The notes below the pieces were generated by a model that was not told where the DNA came from, made no database searches, and saw only the letters and a list, made by a program, of their open reading frames with translations. From Desulfuromonas sp964536375 (GTDB taxonomy: Bacteria; Desulfobacterota; Desulfuromonadia; Desulfuromonadales; Desulfuromonadaceae), in assembly GCA_964536375.1 (NCBI GenBank), contig CAZHXF010000007.1:1-64000 (forward strand): DNA of 64,000 nt, read 5' to 3'. A program made the position numbers and the translations under genes. This document shows positions 1 to 7,252 of the stretch, piece after piece (the first letter of the stretch is position 1; each line of letters begins with the position of its first letter).

Positions 1-49
1 GAACCATTGTCAACTTTTCGGTTTTAAGATCCACTCTTTGTTGGTTTCA

Positions 50-97
50 AAAAAACTATAGGACAGAAAAAACTATAGGACAGGCACTTAGTTATTG
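50..97 (+). repeat. Short tandem copies of a RAYT-associated repeat
   Basis: A 17-bp unit (AAAAAACTATAGGACAG) occurs twice back to back at 50-66 and 67-83, and the second copy continues into GCACTTAGTTATTG to 97. Versions of the longer unit recur at 254-280 and 1164-1190 in the same orientation. Because copies stand on both sides of a decayed RAYT-type transposase, I infer they are the repeat family mobilised by that transposase class. No strong palindrome is visible in the unit. Confidence 0.6.
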
Positions 98-319
98 ACA
101 TCGCCCTTGCCACGCTATTCACAAGTTTCATTCGAAGATACTCCTTGGTACCACTGTGTTTCCCGTTGTGTGCGCCGGGCATACTTGTGTGGTGAAGATT
201 CCGCCAGCGAGCAAAGCTATGAGCATCGGCGTGGGTGGGAAATCTATGGAAGAAACTATGTGACAGGCACTTTATTGTTGAGCAATGCTAGATTGGAGTG
301 GCAATGTAATGTACCCTGA
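95..319 (+). pseudogene. Truncated RAYT / IS200-like Y1 transposase fragment
   Basis: The first about 45 residues of this frame read like the N-terminus of REP-associated tyrosine transposases: PRYSQVSFEDTPWYHCVSRC, then VRRAYLCGEDSASEQSYEHR and RGWE. Intact family members are a few hundred residues long and carry the catalytic Tyr further on; here homology stops at about position 245 and runs into a copy of the short repeat at 254-280. The only upstream start is a TTG inside another repeat copy. I read it as a dead 5' remnant bracketed by its repeats, with no transposase activity expected. The residues after RGWE have no family resemblance. Confidence 0.7.
254..280 (+). repeat. RAYT-associated short repeat, diverged copy
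   Basis: AACTATGTGACAGGCACT followed by TTATTGTTG matches the unit at 71-97 with a few changes. It sits exactly where the transposase-like reading frame loses homology, so the truncation probably occurred at, or was filled by, this repeat. Confidence 0.55.
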
Positions 320-349
320 TAAACGCGTAGCAAGTAAGGTTGAACTTTG

Positions 350-661
350 TTATTTTTGTTGGTTGGGAATTGCTAGATTTTTAGCATCCTTGTTGATTGA
401 TTCTTTGAATGAGGTTGATGTGATGCTGTCAATTGCTACTAAGTCTACTGTGTAAATCAGCGAACTTTCCTCAAATAGTGTACGCAACTTTGCAAGTTCA
501 GTTGCACTTATTTTAGCTGTAATCGCCAAGTCAATGTCAGAAGTTCTATGGAAATCTCCTCGACTGCGTGAACCGAAAATTACAACATCATTATCATGGA
601 TATGTTTTTGTAAGATGTTTACAATAATGTCGAGTTCTTTTTCTTTTAAGCCATATCTCAT
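350..661 (-). CDS. MntA-type minimal nucleotidyltransferase (antitoxin)
   Basis: This 103-residue protein is a minimal nucleotidyltransferase of the MNT/HI0073 family. The signature is clear: G30-S31 followed after ten residues by D42-I-D44, and a third acidic residue D73 in TVDLVAID. In characterised pairs the MNT protein neutralises its HEPN partner by AMPylating a tyrosine near the RNase motif. Its start codon overlaps the stop of the HEPN gene by 4 nt (ATGA), so the two are translationally coupled with the HEPN gene first. Family assignment is firm; the antitoxin role is inferred from the pairing and the intact catalytic triad. Confidence 0.85.
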   Translation of the reverse strand: MRYGLKEKELDIIVNILQKHIHDNDVVIFGSRSRGDFHRTSDIDLAITAKISATELAKLRTLFEESSLIYTVDLVAIDSITSTSFKESINKDAKNLAIPNQQK

Positions 662-1059
662 GGAGTGATCTCTTTTAGGTTGTTAAGTACGTCTTTTATC
701 TCCTGTGCGTAGATATCAGCAATTCTGGTGTAGATCTCTTTGGCTGTCACTTCGCTATACGTGTGACTGCTCAAGTTTCTATCATCAATCATTTGCATCC
801 AAATATCGCCATTTTCTATAAGTCCAATTTTAAAAGCAATACGAATTGTTGAGCGCGGAGCCAAGGCTTCGTTTAGTCCCTCACTGTTGAGGTAATGTTT
901 TATCGCTTTCCATGATAGCTCTAATGTAAATTCAAAGCGTTGAATCACACCATCTATCATTGTTGATAATTGATATTCTTTGCTTTGTTGAATTGCTTCA
1001 TTTAAGCGATCAACTGCTGAAGTGAGATCTTTTAATCGTTCGTCAAATCTTTTGCCCAT
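658..1059 (-). CDS. HEPN protein, HI0074 family (putative RNase toxin)
   Basis: A 133-residue all-helical protein of the HI0074 'nucleotidyltransferase substrate-binding' family. The RX4-6H motif of HEPN ribonucleases is present as R94-NLSS-H99 followed by TY101, the tyrosine position that MNT partners modify in studied systems. Family hallmarks RFEFTLELSWK (about residue 41) and APRSTIRIAFKIGLI are present. I choose the ATG at 1059 rather than the GTG at 1068 because AGGTGG lies about 5 nt upstream of the ATG. It is first in a two-gene operon with the MNT gene. Toxicity is inferred, not shown. Confidence 0.85.
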   Translation of the reverse strand: MGKRFDERLKDLTSAVDRLNEAIQQSKEYQLSTMIDGVIQRFEFTLELSWKAIKHYLNSEGLNEALAPRSTIRIAFKIGLIENGDIWMQMIDDRNLSSHTYSEVTAKEIYTRIADIYAQEIKDVLNNLKEITP

Positions 1060-1163
1060 ATATGCCACCTCGGTAGAATTTGCTAGTTAATGATATGAGC
1101 AAGTATAATTGACGCAGGAAGCCACTTCAAGTGGAATTAAGAATACACTATGGGTAAATTGTG

Positions 1164-1190
1164 AACTATTGGACAGGCACTTAGTTATTG
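1164..1190 (+). repeat. RAYT-associated short repeat, distal copy
   Basis: AACTATTGGACAGGCACTTA followed by GTTATTG differs from the copy at 71-97 by a single base over 27 positions. It lies about 1 kb from the transposase remnant, upstream of the HEPN gene and just before the VapC remnant, so the repeat has spread across this accessory patch. Confidence 0.6.
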
Positions 1191-1233
1191 TTTTACCTGA
1201 TTAGTATTAACCAAGTATTATTTGGGATAGCTT

Positions 1234-1386
1234 CGGGCTGAGCTGTATCGTACAGAGCAGCCAGGTGGATCTTATGATATGATGATTGCCGGTCATGCAA
1301 GATCATCAGGTCTGCGGTTGGTTACCAATAATGTCAAAGAGTTTTCCAGCGTGCGTGGATTGTTTATTGAAAACTGGACGGAATAA
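1234..1386 (+). pseudogene. VapC-like PIN-domain toxin, C-terminal remnant
   Basis: Reading from 1234 gives 50 codons ending in TAA with the typical C-terminal half of a VapC PIN ribonuclease: GGSYDMMIAGHARSSGLRLV (the conserved acidic D plus IAGHAR) followed by TNNVKEFSSVRGLFIENW, the usual TNN..EF..V.GL..ENW ending. There is no start codon and no N-terminal PIN half with its first catalytic Asp, and no VapB in front. It is therefore a decayed fragment of a vapBC locus. About 270 bases after it (1387-1658) hold nothing I recognise. Confidence 0.75.
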
Positions 1387-1658
1387 AATGGTGCAGGTGA
1401 TTACTCTTCCTATTGGACAATGCCGCCTAGCATTTAGGGCATAAGAATCTTGAAGTAATTGTCTCGGTTGTATGGGGTGCTAAACTCTTCCGAATACACT
1501 ATTAAAATCATTCACACCAAGCCACCAAGAAGGGCAAGATTATAATCAAGATCTGAAATCAATGATACCGAGGTAACAATTCTCTTGCTTCGTATTACTC
1601 CTTGGCAACATGTTTATCAATAGGTGGACTATGAGGGTGAAATTAGGGATTTAAATAT

Positions 1659-2072
1659 ATGAGTAGTAAAGCTGAAATTAAAGTTGCTCTGACCGAACTG
1701 TTGCACGATAAAGCTGATTTTGCCTTACTTTTCGGTTCTTGGGCTAAAGATGAATCGCGTATTACCCAGGACAGTGATGTAGACTGTGGCGTTTTTTTTA
1801 AGGAGAACGTCACTGACGATGAGTTGTATTTCGATATTCCTGAGCAGTTCCAATCGCGCACAGGGCGTAAACTGGATATTATTCGTTTAAACACAGCTGA
1901 TATTATAATTGCTAGCCAAGTTGTAGCTACTGGTGAAGAGGTTTTTGTGCATTCGAAAACACAGCTGGATAGCTATCAGGCACAAATTATGAGCCGCTAT
2001 ATCGATTTCAAGCAGTCGCGGAAAATTATTGAAGATAATATTTTGCAAAGGCCGAATTATGGACAACGATAA
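1659..2072 (+). CDS. mntA: MntA-type nucleotidyltransferase (antitoxin), second copy
   Basis: This 137-residue protein carries the nucleotidyltransferase signature as G26-S27 ... D40-V-D42 with a third acidic residue D73 in RKLDIIRLN. The GS-to-DxD spacing is two residues longer than the usual ten, and longer than in the copy at 350-661. It belongs to the class paired with DUF86 HEPN toxins (HepT). It overlaps the following hepT by 14 nt and is expected to be co-transcribed. The two pairs in this window are not close copies of one another: the HEPN partners belong to different subfamilies. Confidence 0.8.
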   Translation: MSSKAEIKVALTELLHDKADFALLFGSWAKDESRITQDSDVDCGVFFKENVTDDELYFDIPEQFQSRTGRKLDIIRLNTADIIIASQVVATGEEVFVHSKTQLDSYQAQIMSRYIDFKQSRKIIEDNILQRPNYGQR

Positions 2073-2475
2073 AGATGTTGTTTTGGCAAAAATTGCCATT
2101 ATGAAAAAATGTGTGGCAACCATTCATGAGATAAAGCGGTTGGATCTGTTACCGTGGATGAGGGAAGATCTGTCGGTACTGAACCTACAACGAGCAATTC
2201 AGGCAGCAATTGATCTAGCTCATGTGGTAATTGCAAAATATGGACTGGGGTTGCCAAGTGATTATGGTCAGTCATTTGATATTCTGGCAAACCATCAGAT
2301 TATAGACACTGATATTGCTAAAATATTAAAAAAAATGGTTGGCTTTCGAAATGTTTCGGTTCATGAATATCAGGCGGTTAACAAAGAGATAGTCAAGTCG
2401 ATCATTGAGCATCATCTCGATGATTTTGAGGTGTATTACTCTCAGGTACATCGTTTTGTTGTTGGTTCTGCCTAA
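2059..2475 (+). CDS. hepT: HepT-like HEPN (DUF86) ribonuclease toxin
   Basis: A 138-residue DUF86/HepT protein. The HEPN motif is intact as R97-NVSV-H102 followed by E-Y104, the tyrosine region AMPylated by MntA in the Shewanella system. I choose the ATG at 2059 over the upstream-extended frame because AAAGG lies 7 nt before it; this gives a 14-nt overlap with mntA. Known HepT proteins are RNases that cleave tRNA and are neutralised by their MntA. Function here is inferred from intact motifs and the gene pair. Confidence 0.82.
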   Translation: MDNDKDVVLAKIAIMKKCVATIHEIKRLDLLPWMREDLSVLNLQRAIQAAIDLAHVVIAKYGLGLPSDYGQSFDILANHQIIDTDIAKILKKMVGFRNVSVHEYQAVNKEIVKSIIEHHLDDFEVYYSQVHRFVVGSA

Positions 2476-2708
2476 GAAACCAGAAATTGGTATTCAGATG
2501 CCGCAATAGTTGTGCTGACTATGTCAGTTGCACGAACAGAGCTGTGCTTTTTGCTGACAACCAATAGCATTTATGAATTTATTTGTAATGTGTCCATATC
2601 CTGATGACTTTGACAATTTCTCCCCCTTATTTTGCATACGTTTTTACGGTCGCTAGGTCGATGGTGACTTTGTTTACCGTTGGCGTCTACCATTAAAAGG
2701 TTGAACTA
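2476..2708. other. Intergenic stretch between hepT and ligE, no feature seen
   Basis: This stretch lies between the stop codons of two convergent genes. I see no open frame with family resemblance and no strong hairpin-plus-T-tract terminator for either gene. Confidence 0.4.
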
Positions 2709-3566
2709 TTATAAAGCCCCATCTTTTCTGACGCGTATAAATGACGGGAATTTTGGGATTCCAGATGGATAATTTCCATAATATTTGAAGGTTATGCTGT
2801 CACCAATAGCTGGTGGATATTCGCGCTCTGCATCGCTGAATCCCGATCCCAAGCGAAACTTGGTACCATTTTCAAGTTCAACTAATAAGGCCCCCATTCT
2901 GGCGCTGTTGCGCCCATGTCCGGGCAGGTGTGCCACTACTGTTGCTTCGTCATCCTGATACCTTTTGACTTTTAGTATAGCTCGGTTGCGACCTCTAACA
3001 TAAGGGGCGTTAGCCTGACGCACAATTAATCCCTCGCCACCTGCAATCTCTACTGTGTCAAGTTTGTGCTGCAGATGTTGGGTGTTACGTACTACGGTCT
3101 GATCTATGACAAAAGCATGAGCGCTTGGATTGTCACTGAACCAATTCTGCGCTTGCGCGATCCGTTGACTGAAACCACCAACTGCATTTGGCGCATCAAA
3201 AATGGCAAACTTCAGTTTTAACCAATCAGGGTGGGGCTGCCGCCGTTGCACGGTGGAGACTGTTTGTGCGAAAGTAGCGTGACCACCCCAGAGTTCGCCC
3301 TCCAGTGGAAAGTTCGGTAAATTTTCTGTGAACTGTGGTGGTGGATGGAATAAATGCCCATTTTTTGAATACAACTGCTGACCATCCCAATAGCCGCGCA
3401 CGCCATCTAGTTTTTCGCTCATTAACCAACCGCTAACATCAACATCAGATGAATAAACTCGTGGTAGCATGGGGTCGAACGATCTGGCGACAGATGGTTG
3501 TAATATCATCCCAAGGAGCAACAGTATAATAACCGTGTATTTTCTTATGCTGCTATTGAGGTGCAA
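2709..3566 (-). CDS. ligE: Secreted ATP-dependent DNA ligase, LigE type
   Basis: A 285-residue ATP-dependent DNA ligase with an N-terminal signal peptide (hydrophobic segment about residues 10-24). Motif I is EKLDGVRG with the adenylated lysine K52; motif III is LEGELWGG, IIIa is FAIFDAP, motif IV is GEGLIVR and motif V is ILKVKRY. The short nucleotidyltransferase plus OB architecture matches LigE, a ligase of proteobacteria predicted to act in the periplasm. Main replicative ligase in bacteria is NAD-dependent, so this is accessory. It lies downstream of, and in the same direction as, a ComEA-like gene, suggesting a role with incoming or extracellular DNA (inference). Confidence 0.85.
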   Translation of the reverse strand: MHLNSSIRKYTVIILLLLGMILQPSVARSFDPMLPRVYSSDVDVSGWLMSEKLDGVRGYWDGQQLYSKNGHLFHPPPQFTENLPNFPLEGELWGGHATFAQTVSTVQRRQPHPDWLKLKFAIFDAPNAVGGFSQRIAQAQNWFSDNPSAHAFVIDQTVVRNTQHLQHKLDTVEIAGGEGLIVRQANAPYVRGRNRAILKVKRYQDDEATVVAHLPGHGRNSARMGALLVELENGTKFRLGSGFSDAEREYPPAIGDSITFKYYGNYPSGIPKFPSFIRVRKDGAL

Positions 3567-3584
3567 TATATTGTCTCCTGTGGC

Positions 3585-3628
3585 AAAAAAAATCCGGGGT
3601 AATCATGGCTGCACGATTCACCCCGGAT
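3585..3628 (-). terminator. Intrinsic terminator after the comEA-like gene
   Basis: On the minus strand a 9-bp perfect stem (ATCCGGGGT at 3620-3628 complement pairing with 3592-3600), extended inward with a bulge, is followed by eight T residues (A-run 3585-3592 on the plus strand). It separates the comEA-like gene from ligE, so ligE is either read by partial read-through or has its own promoter. Confidence 0.75.
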
Positions 3629-3649
3629 CATATCAGTCAGCTGGCTTGC

Positions 3650-3931
3650 TTATTTAACGCATATCTGATCAGCTATTTTTTGCAACGATTTCTCACCAAT
3701 CCCTCGCACGTTGCACAGGTCAGCAACTTGCGCGAATTGGCCATGTTGCTCGCGGTAATTGACAATTTTATCTGCCATCTTAGGCCCAATACCTTTTATG
3801 CTTTGTAGCTCAACCTGAGAGGCGCTATTGATGTTTATGGCTGCTGTGTTTGCGGCAAATCCATTTAGTGGAACACTTAAAACGGCAATGAAGGCTAGCG
3901 TTGTTAGCATTTTCTTGATCGTTTGTAACAT
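3650..3931 (-). CDS. comEA: Secreted ComEA-like helix-hairpin-helix DNA-binding protein
   Basis: A 93-residue protein with a signal peptide (hydrophobic about 9-25, ending FAANTAA) and a ComEA C-terminal module: ININSASQVELQSIKGIGPK gives the first helix-hairpin-helix and VRGIGEKSLQKIADQI the second. Short proteins of this type bind double-stranded DNA in the periplasm and support DNA uptake. A strong AAAGGAG lies 8-9 nt before the ATG. No other competence genes are in the window. ComEA-like HhH proteins also occur outside competence, so uptake is an inference strengthened by the LigE neighbour. Confidence 0.82.
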   Translation of the reverse strand: MLQTIKKMLTTLAFIAVLSVPLNGFAANTAAININSASQVELQSIKGIGPKMADKIVNYREQHGQFAQVADLCNVRGIGEKSLQKIADQICVK

Positions 3932-4126
3932 GTGTATCTCCTTTGAATAGTATGGGGGGAATAGTTATCTATCGGTAATGAATGTAAACACATGGTCGGC
4001 AAAATGCAACTTTTTTAATGTTGTTAATTCTGGTGCTGCAATTGAAGGTAAACATCCTTTTTAGTGGCGCATAGCTATTGGGTGGAGATGTATAGCTTTT
4101 ACGGGGAAAAATAGCCTAGATTGTGA

Positions 4127-4156
4127 TTGTAATATTTTAAGATTTAGTGTTATCTT
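4127..4156 (+). promoter_or_regulatory. Candidate promoter for the capD-galE operon
   Basis: TTGTAA at 4127-4132 and TATCTT at 4151-4156 are 18 bp apart, about 46 bp before the chosen capD start. The match is modest and the region is AT-rich, so this is tentative. Confidence 0.3.
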
Positions 4157-4202
4157 TGGCGCGCAAATGGTTGTTAACAGCTGTTTATTTGATCGGAGTT
4201 CT

Positions 4203-6125
4203 ATGAGAAATTTTTTTGATAAACGCTTACCTGTGATAATTCTTGCCAATTTGTCTATGATATTTTTAGGGTTGTGGTTAGCCTTTGAGGTACGTTTCGA
4301 TTTCGCTATTCCTGCTGCCCAGGTGCGTGCTTTTTGGCGTTTGTTGCCTGCTGTAGTGGTTGTGAAAATGTTGTTTTTCTGGCGTTACCGTTTGTTCAGT
4401 GGTTGGTGGCGCTATGTTTCAATGGCTGACCTCGTCGTAATAACCAAGGCTAACGTTTTGGCTTCCAGTGGTGTTATAGCCTATGCTGCTTTCGTCTATC
4501 GCCTGGAATTTATTCCGCGCAGTGTGTTAGTTCTTGATGCTCTGTTTTGTTTTTTACTGGTGGCGGGAACACGCTTTGTTATCCGTGCCTGTCGCGAACA
4601 TTATTATCCCATGAGGTTAACGCAACGCACCGATAAAAAGGTGCTGATAGTTGGTGCTGGAGATGCTGGGCAGATGATTGCCCGTGAATTGCGCTTAAAT
4701 GAAAAATTGCATATAACGGCTATTGGTTTTGTCGATGACGACGCGCGCAAACTGCGGGAGAAATTTCATGGTTTACCGGTACTTGGATTATGTGGCGATA
4801 TTCCTAAATTGTGCCGGCGCAAACGGATAGATGAAGTCATTATTGCTATGCCCTCGGCAACGGGGAGTAAGATCAAAGAGATAACAGCTTTATGTCACCA
4901 GGCGGAGGTAGCGTGTAAAACGTTGCCTAGTGTTGGTAGTTTGATTGATGGTTCGGTGTCAGTGCAACAGCTTAAAGATGTTGCTCTGGATGATTTACTC
5001 GGGCGTGAACCGATACGCTTGGATACGCAGCAGATTTCAGATTGTCTACATGGTAAGCGGGTGTTGATTACTGGCGCCGGGGGCAGCATCGGTAGTGAGC
5101 TGTGCCGCCAGGTAGCGCGGTTTAAACCGGCAAAATTAGTGTTGTTTGAAAATGCTGAAACTCCCCTGTTCTTAATCGAAAATGAGTTAAAGGGGTTGTT
5201 CCCCCTGGTAGAGGTGTGTCCGATTATTGGTGACGTACGCTATCGGGCGCGGGTGGAAGCAATCTTCGATGAATTTATGCCGCAAGTGGTTTTTCATGCG
5301 GCAGCCTACAAACATGTACCCATGATGGAGTCGAATCCCGCCGAGGCGGTGAATAACAATGTTCGAGGTACTCAGGTGGTTGCAGAGACTTCTGACACTT
5401 TTGGGGTGCAGCGGTTTGTAATGGTTTCTACCGATAAGGCAGTTAACCCGACCAATGTCATGGGTACTACGAAACGGGTGGCCGAAAAATTAGTTCAGGC
5501 ACTGGCGCGGCGGAGTAAAACCCGTTTTGTTACTGTCCGTTTTGGTAATGTACTGGGTAGTAATGGTAGTGTTATTCCAACCTTTACTGCGCAAATTAAA
5601 GAAGGTGGCCCGGTTACCGTTACTCATCCAGATATTACCCGTTTTTTTATGACTATCCCTGAGGCGTCGCAACTGGTGATGCAGGCTGGTAGTATGGGGC
5701 TGGGTGGTGAAATATACCTGCTGGATATGGGCGAACCAGTCAAAATTGTTCATCTGGCCGAGGAATTGATTCGTTTGTCAGGAAAAGAACCTTACGAGGA
5801 TATCGCCATAGAGTTTACCGGCTTACGTCCGGGAGAGAAACTGTTTGAAGAGTTGTTGTTAGCCGGAGAAGGGGTGCAGCCGACTAAGCATGAAAAAATA
5901 TGTGTGGCTGCCGCTGTTGTGGAAGACGAACAGTGGTTGCAGCAGCAGGTCGACCAATTAAATCTCTTAGCCCGAAAAATGGATTTAACTGGTGTGCTCG
6001 AGCAATTAAAAGTGCTAGTACCGGAGTATAAACCGTTTCCTCGTAGCGCTGTTCCTTTACGTGAAAATCGCTCGTCATCTCCAACTCAATCATTATCACA
6101 AGAAAGCGTGGACGCTGCATCATGA
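4203..6125 (+). CDS. Membrane-anchored nucleotide-sugar 4,6-dehydratase (CapD/PglF/WbpM family)
   Basis: A 640-residue polysaccharide-biosynthesis protein. About four N-terminal membrane segments (roughly residues 9-29, 43-60, 77-97, 105-125) are followed by a first Rossmann-like domain (VLIVGAGDAG) and a C-terminal SDR domain starting at ITGAGGSIGSE near residue 285. In the SDR domain VFHAAAYKHVPMME, STDKAVNPTNVMG and TTKR are typical; Met replaces the SDR catalytic Tyr in MGTTK, as is normal for this family. It likely makes a UDP-4-keto-6-deoxy-N-acetylhexosamine for glycan or glycoprotein synthesis. The ATG at 4203 follows CGGAG and is preferred to the ATG at 4167. Stop overlaps galE by 4 nt. 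Confidence 0.88.
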   Translation: MRNFFDKRLPVIILANLSMIFLGLWLAFEVRFDFAIPAAQVRAFWRLLPAVVVVKMLFFWRYRLFSGWWRYVSMADLVVITKANVLASSGVIAYAAFVYRLEFIPRSVLVLDALFCFLLVAGTRFVIRACREHYYPMRLTQRTDKKVLIVGAGDAGQMIARELRLNEKLHITAIGFVDDDARKLREKFHGLPVLGLCGDIPKLCRRKRIDEVIIAMPSATGSKIKEITALCHQAEVACKTLPSVGSLIDGSVSVQQLKDVALDDLLGREPIRLDTQQISDCLHGKRVLITGAGGSIGSELCRQVARFKPAKLVLFENAETPLFLIENELKGLFPLVEVCPIIGDVRYRARVEAIFDEFMPQVVFHAAAYKHVPMMESNPAEAVNNNVRGTQVVAETSDTFGVQRFVMVSTDKAVNPTNVMGTTKRVAEKLVQALARRSKTRFVTVRFGNVLGSNGSVIPTFTAQIKEGGPVTVTHPDITRFFMTIPEASQLVMQAGSMGLGGEIYLLDMGEPVKIVHLAEELIRLSGKEPYEDIAIEFTGLRPGEKLFEELLLAGEGVQPTKHEKICVAAAVVEDEQWLQQQVDQLNLLARKMDLTGVLEQLKVLVPEYKPFPRSAVPLRENRSSSPTQSLSQESVDAAS

Positions 6126-7144
6126 CTATTTTAGTAACAGGCGGGGCAGGATATATCGGTTCACATACGCTGGTTGAGTTATTGCAAGCTGGGTATGATG
6201 TGGTAGTGCTGGATAATCTGTGTAACAGCAACGTGGAATCGCTGCGCCGAGTGGAGCATATCTGCCAGCGGTCAGTGGAATTTGTCCGTGGCGATGTGGG
6301 TGATCGTGTGCTGTTGGATCAGCTGTTTGCTAAACACGAATTTAGTGCTGTGATACACTTTGCCGGTCTGAAGGCCGTGGGAGAAAGTGTTGCGCAGCCT
6401 CTTAGTTATTATGCCAATAATGTTGGCGGTACCGTGACTTTGTGCCAGGCTATGGCTGCCGCTGGGGTTTTCCGCCTAGTCTTTAGCTCCTCTGCCACGG
6501 TTTATGGTGAGCCGCAACATATGCCTATCAGGGAAGGTTTTACTGTTGGCGCAGTTACTAATCCATATGGACGTTCAAAATGGATAGTGGAACAGGTGTT
6601 GACCGATCTTGCCGCAGCTGATTCACGCTGGTCTATTGCTCTGTTGCGCTATTTTAACCCGGTCGGAGCTCATCCCAGTGGTTTGATCGGTGAAGATCCG
6701 CAGGGAGCACCCAATAATCTTGTCCCCTACATAACCCAAGTTGCCGTTGGGCGCTTAGCGCAGTTGTCGATATTTGGTGCTGATTATCCAACCGTCGATG
6801 GTACTGGCGTGCGCGATTATATCCATGTATGTGATCTGGCTGCCGGTCATGTTAAGGCCGTGGAGTTTTTGCTGGAACACGTTGGTATAGATGTTTGGAA
6901 TCTAGGCAATGGTCGCGGGTATTCGGTAATGGAGATGATTAATACTTTTGCCGAGGTAAGCGGTTGCCAAATAGATTACACCATAGTGCCGCGCCGTCCT
7001 GGGGATATTGCAGCATGCTGGGCTGATGTGACGAAAGCGCAGCAAGAGTTAGGGTGGCAGGCTCAGCGAGATTTGCCCACTATGCTGGCTGACGCTTGGC
7101 GCTGGCAGCAGCAAAATCCTACAGGTTATTGTGAGTCCAAATAG
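6122..7144 (+). CDS. galE: UDP-glucose 4-epimerase
   Basis: A 340-residue extended SDR enzyme interconverting UDP-glucose and UDP-galactose. GGAGYIGSH at the N-terminus binds NAD; FSSSATVYGEP and NPYGRSK give the catalytic Ser/Thr-Tyr-Lys set; YFNPVGAHPSG and GVRDYIHVCDLA are GalE hallmarks. Length is normal. It overlaps the preceding CapD-like gene by ATGA, so the two are probably one operon supplying sugars for surface glycans. Confidence 0.93.
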   Translation: MTILVTGGAGYIGSHTLVELLQAGYDVVVLDNLCNSNVESLRRVEHICQRSVEFVRGDVGDRVLLDQLFAKHEFSAVIHFAGLKAVGESVAQPLSYYANNVGGTVTLCQAMAAAGVFRLVFSSSATVYGEPQHMPIREGFTVGAVTNPYGRSKWIVEQVLTDLAAADSRWSIALLRYFNPVGAHPSGLIGEDPQGAPNNLVPYITQVAVGRLAQLSIFGADYPTVDGTGVRDYIHVCDLAAGHVKAVEFLLEHVGIDVWNLGNGRGYSVMEMINTFAEVSGCQIDYTIVPRRPGDIAACWADVTKAQQELGWQAQRDLPTMLADAWRWQQQNPTGYCESK

Positions 7145-7252
7145 TTTATTTGCTATTACTCTCGGTCTAACTTGTGTTATTGCTGCGCGCAAGACATGCT
7201 TTCGCGTATATTAACGGTAAAAAATTGCAAGATAAAACGAAACGGATATTAC

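Noticed and set aside
1387..1658. Possible further gene debris after the VapC remnant
   Set aside because: Translations on the plus strand gave no stretch I could match to a family; recorded only as unexplained intergenic DNA.
5884..6231. 115-codon minus-strand frame across the capD-galE junction
   Set aside because: Shadow of two strongly supported plus-strand genes, with no domain or start signal.
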